Positions 49,980 through 60,868 of a stretch of 64,000 nt of DNA are shown here, in pieces (the stretch's first letter is position 1; each line of letters opens with the position of its first letter). Source of the stretch: Welwitschia mirabilis (lineage: Eukaryota > Gnetophyta > Gnetopsida > Welwitschiales). Position numbers and translations under genes: made by a program. The stretch is from assembly GCA_051453625.1 (NCBI GenBank), contig JBOZIK010000001.1, positions 83,155,512 through 83,219,511 of the forward strand, read 5' to 3'. The notes below the pieces were generated by a model, which ran no database searches, had not been told where the DNA came from, and saw only the letters and a program-made list of their open reading frames with translations.

Positions 49980-51120
49980 TGACATTCAATAATCAACAAA
50001 AAATAATATGAATATGCCTTAAGTGGATCAGACGTGCTTTGTGTGTTGTGAATCATTTTGTCTTTCTACTTTAGATCACATTTGTGCAGTGTTTGATTTG
50101 ATTTAAAAGAAGGAAAGAGGGCATTATTTTGAAGAAATGAAGATATTCTTGAACTCCTAGATAGCTGACTAGTACTATATTATTTGCTAGGAATTCAGGA
50201 GAAGGCTCACAAATGTAGAGAGCATTCAAACGAGGGGTAAAAAAATGTAATAAAAAATACACCCAGCAAAGGGAGAAGTGCCATTTTGGCATTTGCCATG
50301 GATAGCATGGTTTGAAAGACATTAAGAAAAGGAAATTAAAGAATGGTTAATCTCCTCTCCTTTTCTTCCATTCTCATAGATTGATACAATAACTGTGCGT
50401 CTAGAAACCTTATTGGATTTCTTATTAAAATAATAAATGTTATCACTATAGGCAATATTCTTTCTTTTCTTGATAGCTATGTCATCTTTTTTTTAGTTTC
50501 ATATGTTTAAAATTGCCATGTTCTTTGCCCACGTATGCATGATTGCATTTCAATTTTTGGATATTCACATCCAGTTACCTTATCTTATCTCTACTTTATT
50601 TTTGCAATCCTTCTTTCCTTTCACTTTTTCATTATCATGATAGTTTTCTTCAACACTTTTTTTATCTCTTCTTGCTTGCTTGTCTCTGTCTTTATCATTT
50701 TTCTATCTCTTATCTTCTTTTTTAATTCTATTCTTATCTTTATATTTTGTTTTCATTGCATCTTAAATTTTGTTTTTAATATCTCTTTTGTCTTGTCCTC
50801 TTTTTGCCTCTTACTATTTTTCTCTTTACTAAACGTTTTTAATCCTAATCTTCTAATAAAATTTTACCATCTATTTAGCTCTTGGACTAATTCTTAACTT
50901 TGCTTTAAGATAGCTTCCCATGCTATTTGATAGGGAATTTAATCTAGAAAACCTACTACTTGTATAGGATGCAATACTTACATTACCTGATAATTGCCTT
51001 AATGATTCTGCATCTCATATCAGCATTATTTGCTAGGCCTACTGCTATAAGTTAACTTCAAAGCTTTTAAACTTTTCACAAAATTCTATTATGCATAAGC
51101 TCATTAAAATGATAATATTA
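49980..51120. other. Intron-like region, T-rich
   Basis: An open frame at 50535-50897 on the + strand is only Phe/Leu/Ser/Ile from poly-T-rich DNA, and its reverse is Lys-rich. I treat both as composition artefacts. Nothing else is recognised. Confidence 0.5.
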
Positions 51121-51124
51121 CTAT

Positions 51125-51843
51125 AGGAATTAACATTGGATGCAAATGATATTTACCCCATTCATAAGGAAGTTAGCCCCAACATTGAGAGTGCTATTTC
51201 TAAGAACTTAGCAAAAGCTCTAGTAATTCAACCCCCATAAATAGTGGTCATAAGGCCATAGTTCTGCATCACCAATACTCAGGTCCCTATCTATCCCATG
51301 AGTTACAGGTATCAGTTCCTGACAGTTACTAGGAACAGAGATGGAAATATTCCATATTGAAAAGATGAAATCTTGAAAACTTGTCTCACCGAGGAGAAGA
51401 ATCTAATGGTTTTAAATAAGTTTATAATTAGTATCATACTAAAACAAACCCCTCAAATCTGTTAGTGGCATAAGATTTAGAGATGAAGGTTTCGAGCAAC
51501 CCTCATGGTAGTAGGAATTTGTAGGAAGAGCCAATAGGGAGCTTGATATATCTTTGTTAAAAACTGCCCATTTTTTTTGCATTAGAACAAAGGGCCTAAA
51601 TACCCTTAAAATATAATGAAAATAGGGAAGGATAAGTAACAGGAGAGGAAAATTATAAAGTGGTTTTAATAATCATTTATTATGAAGTTTGATCCTTAAA
51701 AATACACCATAAGATTCCCCCTTGATATCAAATCTAAGAACTAGATTGTCATCATAATTAAAGTTCTAAAATAAGCCTCCAACATAGCAATGCATTTAGA
51801 ATTTACCACATCAAGTATGGACTAACCTTTATAAACTAAAATA
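51125..51843 (-). other. Unassigned block, possibly an LTR fragment
   Basis: On the minus strand GATATCAAGGGGGAATCT (51715-51732) resembles a copia-type polypurine tract and is followed by TATGGTG, which could be a decayed TGTTGG-type LTR start. The downstream sequence to about 51230 is unusually rich in CC and CTC for this window. No second LTR or coding part is found. Confidence 0.3.
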
Positions 51844-51950
51844 ACCATGATAATATGGACTAATTGCAATAATATAGACTAACTATAATAATATGGACTA
51901 ACCATGGTAATGTGGATTAACCATGATAATGTAGACTAACCACAACAATA
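51844..51950. repeat. 19-bp minisatellite
   Basis: About 5.6 tandem units of ACCATGATAATATGGACTA, with exact 19-bp spacing at 51844, 51863, 51882, 51901, 51920 and 51939 and a few substitutions each. Confidence 0.92.
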
Positions 51951-52310
51951 GATAATTCCAAGCAAATTTCATGTAAAAATGATGTTGTGAAAAGTGTCTC
52001 ATACCACTTCTTATAAGATCATATTTATATGAAATTATAACATTTATTAGTTGCGAAAAGTCCACAAATTAAATTTCACAAGTCAATCATCCATTCCACC
52101 TCACTTCACTCGATGGGAGTTGACAATTTTTAAGTACTTAACAAAATGATTAAAAAATGAAAATACTAAGTTAACCCTCCACTCACTTTAACTTGCTTGT
52201 ATCTACTCACTTCCCAACATGAAAAAAGAAAACTTTCTTTATTTAATGTATTTTACAAGTAATGATGAAAGCAATTGAACTTACCCAAAGAACAACATAT
52301 AGATAGAAAT

Positions 52311-52574
52311 AAAGTGGCTACTAAATTTCAATAAGAGGATTTGATTGGCAAAATATAACTTTTGGGAAATAATGAGATAATACAAGATACAANNNNNNNN
52401 NNNNNNNNNNNNNNNNNNNNNNNNNNNNNNNNNNNNNNNNNNNNNNNNNNNNNNNNNNNNNNNNNNNNNNNNNNNNNNNNNNNNNNNNNNNNAAAGTGGC
52501 TACTAAATTTCAATAAGAGGATTTGATTGGAAAAATATAACTTTTGGGAAATAATGAGATAATACAAGATACAA
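52311..52574 (+). repeat. Gap-flanking duplication 7 (52311-52392 and 52493-52574)
   Basis: Eighty-two bases are repeated across the 100-N gap at 52393-52492 with a single difference (GGCAAAA versus GGAAAAA). This is the least diverged case and the clearest sign of an unmerged contig overlap. Confidence 0.95.
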
Positions 52575-53881
52575 CAGAATGAAATTCCCAGTGGTCCTAA
52601 ATGTTGATGGATCTCAGTGCATCTTTCTATCACTCCTTAAATAATGGATCTGAAAAAATTTCTCCATTAAGGGTTTTAACTCCATAATTTTTTATAACTT
52701 CTTTGTAGATTTGTCATGCAGACCTAATTTTCCATTGTTACATTTTTATCAAAATTATTGACTGTGAGAATTTACTTTACCATTAGATCTTATTAATTTT
52801 ACTTTTATTTTGTAGCACAACATTATTTTTCGTTGTCACTTGCTTTTATAAAACTTTAGTGTCTCATCTACATCACTGCGTGATTATAGTATTTCAAAGG
52901 AGAGGACTCCAAAGATATGTCATTGTGGTGTGAACTAACCTTGTGGAAGAGTAGACATTACAAACGTTTAAGTTACAGTTACAAACCATTGATTGAAAGG
53001 GACAGTGTCTTGAATATAAAGTGAAATACATAAAGAATGCACAAAAGATCTCTGAGGAAAAGCAATAAGGCAATCCCTAATGTTGTAATGCCTAATACAT
53101 AGGGGATTGAAGCAGGTTGAATCATTATCAAGGATTTTGATTTGGCAACTATAGCCACTGATTTCTTTGTTAGTGTTTTTGTGTTTAGTTTATAGCATAA
53201 TCTAAATGTTTTCCTAATTATACAAAGTGAATATAAACCAAAAATATACCTACAATTCAGGGAAATGGATTTGAAGTAGGTGCCTCCAATATCTACAAAA
53301 AGGTCAAGAAACAAAATGCTATCATTTATAAAAACTCATAAGGCTCTTATTAAATTCTCTTTCTTAGAGATATTATTTTTTAATGATTTGTAAGATAAAG
53401 ATAGGAAGGAACTTAATTTTTGACAACATAGATCTTGCAATAATGCTTATGAGTTCTTTAAGTTATAAAGAGTTGATTAAGTAATAGTACTAGGTAAGAA
53501 ATCATTTTGTCCTGCTATGTGGTGTATAGTGGATGCTATCAAGATAACAATTTGACTTTTATTTATGCTATCTTTTCATGCAAGTTTATCATATATTCTA
53601 TGTTGATTTAACTCTCAGATGTAACATTTCAACAGGAATAATTAGCAGTCTTAAGTTTGATTTATTATGGAGGAAGCACTACTATGGACTATTAAAGGCG
53701 AGCAAGGCAATTTTGTGCCATAGTTCATTGATGAATTTTTAGAAAGAAGTAAAAATAAAGGTATGGAAGGATATTTCTGCATGTATGTGCTATTCCTCTA
53801 TTGTTCAAGTAACATTACAATCAATTTCATAAATAACTATATGCAATTCTCATGTTCAAGTAACTTTATTACATATCTCAG
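52575..53881. other. Intron-like region before the CHUP1/IPGA1-like exons
   Basis: A minus-strand open frame at 52979-53314 has no recognisable domain. On the + strand near 53655-53760 a frame reads MEEALLWTIKGEQGNFVP, a stop, FIDEFLERSKNK, followed by a GTATGG donor-like site. It could be the exon just before 53882 but is too weak to call. Confidence 0.35.
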
Positions 53882-54745
53882 ATAGATGAGGGAGTAGTAT
53901 TAAAACATTTTGACTGGTCTGAAAAGAAAGCATATACATTGCATGAACTTGCTCTTAGCTATAGATATCTAAAGAAGCTAGATATAGAAATTTTATCATT
54001 AGAAGAATATCTACAACATCCATGTAAAACTTCTCTAAATAAAATGAACGTCTTATTAGATAAGTAAACTTCAAGTATGTATAAGCTTACTTTTTTTATC
54101 TTTGTTTTGTTTTAACCATGTACATTAAGACTTTTTACTGTATAGATTAGAGAGAAGCACTTATGACCTAGTAATTAGGAGAAAACAGGAAATGAGACTC
54201 TACAAAAAGTATCACGTTCCAATCAACTAGATGCTAGACTCAGGGATGATTAAAAAGGTAGCATCCCATACTTCATTTTCAATTTAAAAAAAGGAATTAC
54301 ATTATCTAGGTTATGCTTATGAATAGTTTAGGACTTCTTTTCTATCAAATGATACTAATGTATTGTTATGTGACTTGTACACTTTGAATTCTTATGTCAC
54401 TTATTCTGTAAACCATAACAAATAGAATATTTACTAGGATGCAGTTAAAAATCTCTTCTATAAAACTAGCATAGAAGTACATAAAGAGAATTTCCATGAG
54501 CTTGAAGTAAATGGAAACCTAGAAAAGGAATTTTCACACAAGGCTTTAGTGCTTTAAGGAGTGCAATTTTCATTTCAGGTTTATCAGGTATGATAACAAG
54601 AAGAAATTAGGATAGCTAAGAGAACTAGTACCATTTTTCTTTGATTTAAATGCTGGTCCTTTTATCAATTTGTTAATTTACTAGAGGTTTTGATGATAAA
54701 ACAATATGTGAGTTTGAAGAACTAAAAATTCTTTCTTCTAATTAG
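53882..54745 (+). pseudogene. CHUP1/IPGA1-like C-terminal gene fragment with introns, inside CACTA
   Basis: This family includes CHUP1 (actin-based chloroplast positioning) and IPGA1-like cytoskeletal proteins. Four exons of the conserved C-terminal domain are visible. Exon a, 53882-54063: DEGVVLKHFDWSEKKAYTLH, then ELALSYRYLKKLD and PCKTSLNKMNVLLDK. Exon b, 54146-54257: LERSTYDLVIRRKQEM, YKKYHVPIN, a stop (TAG 54228-54230, W in the family), MLDSGMIKK. Exon c, 54438-54587: KTSIEVHKENFHELE, then KALVL, a stop (TAA 54555-54557, Q in the family), GVQFSFQVYQ. Exon d, to the TAG at 54743-54745: GFDDKTICEFEELK. Introns have GT and AG ends, and the a/b junction (GATAA plus ATTAGAG) restores D-K-L-E-R-S in frame. 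The start of exon d is unclear. The genomic (unspliced) state shows DNA-level capture. With two stops it is probably a pseudogene. Confidence 0.87.
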
Positions 54746-55489
54746 AATAAGGAATAATAAAGTCTATAGCCCTCTGTCTCATCGTTTAACAATCTTGTAA
54801 AACAAGCCCCTATAATCTTCGTCTTGGGTAATAAGATATCCAATAAAAGTTTCTTATTTACAAATAGACACATTGTGCTTCAAACTAGCTAGAAGGTAGT
54901 AAAAGTTTCCTTGAGAAGAATCCACATATTAGTATACAATACTTATCATCACTTGTTACTGTAATGCACAATTTCATAAGACATAAATCTACTTTCATAA
55001 TATAATGATGTATAGTTTCCCTAAATTAAGCAAATTTACAAATATCTTTTATCATTTTACTTAGTCATACATCTTTGAAGGGTTACTATTGTGAAATTTT
55101 CTTTTCTTCCCCTCATTTCTACTTGTGTAAATTAGTTAATGTGTTTGTGGTTATAAGCTAGTTAATAATCCATGATTCTTCCATTTTACTGTACTGATGC
55201 TTTGTAGAGACAAGATCTACTATTTGTTAAGTTGAATACATTGATGTCTTTTATCTGGAAAATAAGGATGGCTTATTATTATTGGTCTAATATCAATTGT
55301 ATAAGCAACTTTACAAGAAGTATTTGACACATGGAAGTTAAATAAACCATTGATAGTAGATGTGATTGATGGAATCCATTCCAAGGATGTGCTCTAGTGT
55401 TAACTTGAATAGACATATATTTACGAGAAAGAATGAGACGTATATAAATCATCTAAATAGTACATAAATTATGTATTTTTTAACCATGG
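54746..55489. other. CACTA interior downstream of the captured gene
   Basis: AT-rich DNA without a recognised gene. It may include the 3' untranslated region and flank of the captured gene. I see no transposase motif on either strand. Confidence 0.5.
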
Positions 55490-55895
55490 AACTTTTTGAG
55501 GCATTTAGTTAAAAAAACACCTCAAATGGCTTTTAAGGTATTTATCTGAAAAAATGCCTCAAATGGATTTTAAGCATTCATTTGCAAAATGCCTCAAAAG
55601 GATTTTGAGGTGCTTCTTAAAAAAATGCCTTAAAAGACATTTTAAGATGTTCATCTAAAAAAATGCTTTAAAAGGCTTGGCATTGGTTTGTAAAAAATGC
55701 CTCAAAAGGATTTTTTTGGCACTTCTTAGAAAAACACCTTAAAGACATTTTAAGGCATTTTTATTCAAATGCCTTAGAAATGCCTGCAAGCTTTTAAGGT
55801 GATTCTTTTTAAAGTTCTTTATGAAAAAATGCCTTAAAATCATTTAAGGAATTTTTTTATTACTTTTTAAGGATTTTGGAAATGCCTTAAAATCC
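55490..55895. repeat. CACTA right subterminal repeats
   Basis: A dense array of AAATGCCTCAAA, AAATGCCTTAAAA and the complements TTTTAAGGCATTT and TTTTGAGGTGCTTCTT, about 15 units. The units match those at the left end but include a TTGAGG/CCTCAA variant seen mainly here. Confidence 0.85.
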
Positions 55896-55914
55896 TATAT
55901 TTCTTTTATTGAAT

Positions 55915-57309
55915 AACCAAGTACGAATGCTAGTTGTGAAAACTTCATAAAGTAATACATAAGTTAAGTTTAAAAGATGATTAAGTAACATCATAACATC
56001 AAGAAAAGGAATAAGCTAAGAGAGTATACATATAATAATAGGATGAAATCATCATCATTAAGGAAAATCTTTAAAACAATTGCTTCTATCGTGTTCAAGA
56101 TTACATTAAAATATTTTTCATGTATTTTCAACCTTTGTTCATTAAATTTTTGAATCTCCTTAGTTTCTAAGTTAAAAATTTTAACAAAGCCATTAAAATG
56201 TACTTTCTCTATAAGATAAGGACCTAACCATTTAGAGGTCAACTTTTTTGTACAAGATGTACTCTAGTATTATATAAAAGTTATCAATTTTAAACTTTTT
56301 ATAAAGAAACTTTCTATCATATTTGAACTTAACTTGATCTTTGTGAATTTATTGATAATATATAGCATGAGTACATTTTTTATTTAGGTGAACAAGTTGG
56401 GCTAATCTATAATTAAGATTTTCATAAAGTTCTATAAGATTAAGTTAATAAAAATAACGATAAGAGTCATAACACACATTAATAAGTAAAACACAAACTT
56501 TTCTATATACAAATTTTCCAAGTAAAAAACTAATACAACTATACCAAGTAGTACAACAAGCTCAAAGAACATCATTAAGTTTAGAAGCTAAAGATTTCTT
56601 ATTAATAGAAATAATTTTTTTATAGAATTTTCTTAATTTCTCTATTTGCGTTTTTGACTTGACCATTGGTTTGTGGATGATAAGCATAAGCTGCTCTATG
56701 TTTTATTCCAATAGATAAAAGAAGTTTCCTAAAATTTTGATTAATAAAATGAGTTATTAATCACTAATGATAATTTTAAAAAAATAAAACATTAAAAAAT
56801 ATTAGTTCTAAGAAAAGTATAAATAGTTTGGGCATCATTCATAGACGTAGTAATAGCTTCAATTCATTTACTAACATAATCTACAACCACTAATATGTAG
56901 TTATTATCATTAGAAGGTGGGTTAATAGGCCCTATAAAATTAATTTATCAATAACCAAAAGGTTTACATTCAAGAATAGGTTTAAGAGGCATTTCTTGAA
57001 AATGAATATGGCTACCATAACATTGATAAGCATCACATATTCTAGCAAAATCAAAAGAATCTTGAAAAAGAGTAGTCCAATAAAAAAACAAAGTGAAAGA
57101 TTTTCATAGTTATTTTCTATCCACTAAAATGACCTCCACAAACATCACCATGACAAATATGAAAGATGTTAGATTTTTTCCATTTAAGTAAACATTTTCA
57201 TATGATTTGGTCTTTACACCTACAATAAAGATGTGGCTCTATCCATTCATAGTAATCTATTCTATGGAAGCAATATTTTCTTTAATTATAAGTCTAATGT
57301 TGTGATGTT
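55915..57309 (-). pseudogene. Integrase of element 4
   Basis: Read on the minus strand. The zinc-binding part reads CHGDVCGGHFSG near 57120-57160. The core reads INFIGPINPPSND and NYILVVVDYVSK near 56870-56945, then [12 protein letters not shown] near 56650-56690. The C-terminal open frame, 55991-56242, reads KWLGPYLIEKVHFNGFVKIF and later IQKFNEQRLKIHEKYF. The frame stops just before the CACTA right end at 55911. Several stops interrupt the core. It is closely similar to the element 2 integrase on the other strand. Confidence 0.9.
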
Positions 57310-58760
57310 TTCATAGTAACAAAGTAATTAAAAATACTTGCATACCAAAGAGGAGGATGAGTAAAAGATATAGTAAAAAGTTGTTCATCTAGAAAAGAAT
57401 CATTAATCATAAGATAATTAAGAGAGGAAGAAAGATATCACAAATGACCTGCTATACTATTATGCTTTTTTGCTTTATCAATGATGGTTAAATTAAAATT
57501 TTGCATGAGAAGGATCTATCTAATAAGTCTAATACTAAAATATTTCTTAGTTTTAAGGTATCTAATTATTGCATGGTTAGTATAAACCATTGTATGAACA
57601 TCTAAAAGATAATATCTAAGTGTATCAAGGTAAAAGATAATCAATAACATTTCTTTGCTTTCTAATATAATTTATTTAATCTTTAGATAAAGTTATATAA
57701 TGATAGAATATAACCTTGAAATCATTTTTATATTTTTTATCAAGTACCGCACCCACGACAATATTATCAGAATTACACATTAACTCAAAATCTTTTAACT
57801 CAAAATATTTATTCCAATTAGGTCCTATTATAATAGGAGTGGAAGAGATTTTATCCTTGAGTGTATCTAAATTAAGTTAATAAGATTCGTTCCAATAAAA
57901 TTTAACTTCCTTTTTAAGTAATGATGAAAGGGTTTAGAAATTCTTGCATAATATTAAATAAAGTGATGATAAAAAACACAATAATCAAGAAAGGATCAAA
58001 CTTGTTTTACATTTACTTAAGAGTTAGGTTTTTAATGCTACTAAAGTTTTTAGGTTCTATCTAATCCCTTTATTAGAAATGTGGTGACTTAAGTCAATTA
58101 CACTATCAACTAAAAAAAACCTTTTTCCCAACTCAAACGTAGTCCACTAGTAATGCATCTATTAAAAACTTTATATAACCTTTCTAAGATTTGTTCAAAG
58201 GTTTCATCATAGATTAAGAAGTGATCCATAAAAATTTCTATTTAATTTTATAATATATCAAAAAATACCTATAATTACACATTGAAAAGTAACAGGAGCA
58301 TTACAAGTTCAAAAGGCATGCATCTAAAAGCAAATGTTTCAAAAGGTAGAGTAAAAGTAATTTTAGCATAATTATCATTAGTAATACAAACCTAATTTTA
58401 ACCACTATACCCATTAAGAAAATAATAAAAAGCATGTCCTTAGATTTTATCAAGTATTTTATTGAGAAAAGGTAAAGGATAATGGCATTTCTTAGTTACT
58501 TCATCTAATTTTCTAAAATTAATATAGATCTTCCATTTCCCATCTTTCTTAAAAACTACCATTAAAGAGCTAATCCATTCACTATCAATTATATCATACA
58601 TAATTTCATCATCCATTAATTTAATGATTTATCTTTTATGACTTGTTTAAGTGCTATGTTTAGTCTATTTGATTGTTGCCTAATAGATTTTATATTATCC
58701 TCAAGGTAGATTTTATGTTAAAAACTAGAGGTAAGAATTACTATTAAATCTTTTTAAAAC
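57310..58760 (-). pseudogene. RNase H and reverse transcriptase of element 4, copy A
   Basis: On the minus strand, RT begins with VVFKKDGKWKIYINFRKLDE near 58500-58560, followed by KKCHYPLPFLNKILDKI near 58440. The catalytic box reads FMDHFLIYDETFE near 58200-58240, with the second Asp of FMDD changed to His. RNase H follows towards 57400, ending with FNLTIID. Inactive. Confidence 0.88.
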
Positions 58761-59184
58761 CAAATAAACACATTAACCTTAGATTTCAAAAGTGACATTA
58801 AAATTAAATCTTATTGAGCAAAAAGATTCTTATTTATTATTAACTTTTTATCCTAATCATTACATAGGAAGATATATTTTAGTCCACTAAGTAAAGGTTT
58901 ATATTTATATTTAGATTTTTATTTTCTATTACATTTTTATCAAAATTAACTATCTTATTAAATTATCATCTAGATGATAGTAGTGGACGACCTCCCTTAA
59001 AAAACAAAATCTTAGTTTTTCTCAAATCTTAAAATTTTACATAGTTTACAATTTTAGTTTTTCTACTCTTTTGATAAAAATTATTAGTTTCTAACTACTC
59101 ATAATCAGGTTGACCATCATTAAAATCTTTCAAGTTATCTACTTCAAGTGGATCATCAAACAAAGTTGGATCATGAAGCACTGA

Positions 59185-59710
59185 TCATCTTTCTTTAAGT
59201 GGATGATGTTGTAAAAGTAAACTATGTTTATTATCTTCTTCAAAATTCAATTCATTACCTAAATCATTTTTAGTAACATCAAATAATTTTATCATAAAAT
59301 TCTTATTTCCTAAGTGATATTCCATCATTCTAGTTATGGTATCCATACTACAATAGGCTATCACATAAAAATCGCTACCTAGAAGTAATGGGTAACCTCC
59401 ATTATGCCCAATTTTAATCATAATTACATTTATAAGATAGAATACTTCTTCTATTTAAAGAAATAAGTCTTCAATTACATTTAAATATTTCTTTACTAAT
59501 GTATCTACTATTTCCAAGACAATCCTTGTAGTCTTAATTCTACATTCTAAACTAAGTCATTGATAAATATGCAAGGGAATAATATTAATAGTTGCTCCTA
59601 TATCAATTAAGGCTTTTTTATTCTTTCGTTTTCTTCTAAAGTAATACTAACAGTTGCTACCCCTAGATCCTTAAACTTTGGACATTTTTATAAGACTAAG
59701 TTGGTTATAG
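59185..59710 (-). pseudogene. Protease of element 4, copy A
   Basis: The active-site block reads KALIDIGATINIIPLHIYQ near 59566-59625, the best-preserved aspartyl protease motif in the window (D-x-G-A-T). The C-terminal half is an open frame at 59185-59421 with GGYPLLLGSDFYVIAYC and the acidic NDLGNELNFEED tail. Stops separate the two parts. Confidence 0.9.
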
Positions 59711-60189
59711 ATTAACTAGAAAGACTTTACTAGGTATAGTTCATTTCTGTTTCCTCTTAATCAAATCTTTCCATAACTTATAATATTTAGGATCCTATTG
59801 CAAGATTTTTTTAAAATGGTAAATTTATGTTTACATTTTGCATTAAGCCTTTAAGATTTTTATCAAATGTATGATTTTTATTCAATCTATTAAGTCAAGG
59901 AGTAGTAGGTTTCTTACCTTTTTCTTAAGAAGAATATTTCTTATTTTTATTTAAAAGAGAAGGGAGAGAATGATTTTCTAAAATTTCAATATCTTCTTCT
60001 TCCTCATAATTTTTATCATCTTTGGATATTGAAGCCCTTTAGATAGGAATTGTTATATCATTTCCACTTATTGTCATAACCTGATAATCTTTCTTAACTT
60101 TATTAGGATTTGGTAAAGGTTGTATTGCAAGTGACCCTTATGGTCTTTGATTAGCAAGCATAGTTTGTTATAGAACATTAACAAGATTT

Positions 60190-60768
60190 TTAATGGTTGA
60201 ATTTGTTTTCTTTTGATATTTTCTTAATTTATTAATGAAATTTCTAAGTGAATCATTTTGATTTTATGATTTTTATGTGTTTGCTTGATAATTAGAGTTG
60301 TTTGGCTAGAAGTTTGCATTCTCAAATATATTTTGAAATGGTTGAAAATTAAGATGATTTGCTTGAAATTTCTTACATCTATTCTTAAAAGATTGAAAAT
60401 TTGATTGTCCATTTATCCAAGGTTGAAATTGGTTTTGATTTTAATTTTAATTTTGATTTTGATTTTGATTTCTAAAGTTTTAAGACCTCTGATTAAAAGC
60501 AGATATCTTTTCATAGATCTTTTCTTTTTATGTTGATAGTAAAGGATAATCATTTATCACATGGTAGTTTTCTTCATATAAATTACAAGTTGGAACTAAA
60601 ACCACACTCTTTTCAATTGTCACCTTAGCATCAAAAATCTTTTTAGTGTATTTTTCCAATATCATAGTAAAATCCTTAATAAAACTAGCTAGTTCTTTCT
60701 CTATTTTTACTTCCGCTTTCTCTTGTTTAACTTTTTTTAAGGTTTTTAATAATTTGGCATACTGTACA
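60190..60768 (-). pseudogene. gag C-terminal remnant of element 4, copy A
   Basis: The zinc knuckle near 60550-60600 reads CNLYEENYHVINDY, so two of its cysteines have become Tyr. A Gln/Asn-rich linker encoded by GATTTT/AATTTT repeats lies at 60430-60470. The rest of gag is lost in the gap. Confidence 0.8.
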
Positions 60769-60868
60769 NNNNNNNNNNNNNNNNNNNNNNNNNNNNNNNN
60801 NNNNNNNNNNNNNNNNNNNNNNNNNNNNNNNNNNNNNNNNNNNNNNNNNNNNNNNNNNNNNNNNNNNN

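Larger units (their letters stand above)
46187..55914 (+). mobile_element. Non-autonomous CACTA (En/Spm) transposon carrying host gene pieces
   Basis: The left TIR CACTACTAGAAATATAGG starts at 46190. The right end, CCTATATTTCTTTTATTG ending at 55911, is a decayed complement (expected TATTTCTAGTAGTG). AAT flanks both ends (46187-46189 and 55912-55914) as the 3-bp target duplication typical of CACTA elements. Subterminal regions of about 300-400 bp at each end carry many TTAAGGCATTT/AAATGCCTTAA units in both orientations, as expected for transposase binding. Sequence on both outer sides belongs to element 4 (post-integrase region left, integrase C-terminus right), so this is a clean insertion. 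I find no transposase (TnpA or TnpD) frame. Instead there are an SDP1-like fragment and a CHUP1/IPGA1-like multi-exon fragment. Confidence 0.9.

Noticed and set aside
50535-50897. 120-codon hydrophobic frame that could pass as a membrane protein
   Set aside because: It comes from T-rich low-complexity DNA. The Phe/Leu/Ile composition is expected from poly-T.
52979-53314. 111-codon minus-strand frame
   Set aside because: No domain. It is antisense to the captured gene region and contains donor/acceptor-like sites by chance. Kept only as unassigned.
46187-55914. An intact host locus with two neighbouring genes (SDP1-like and CHUP1-like)
   Set aside because: The SDP1 piece is a single truncated segment with four stops, the second gene lacks a clear N-terminus, and both lie between CACTA ends with matching AAT duplications inside another transposon.
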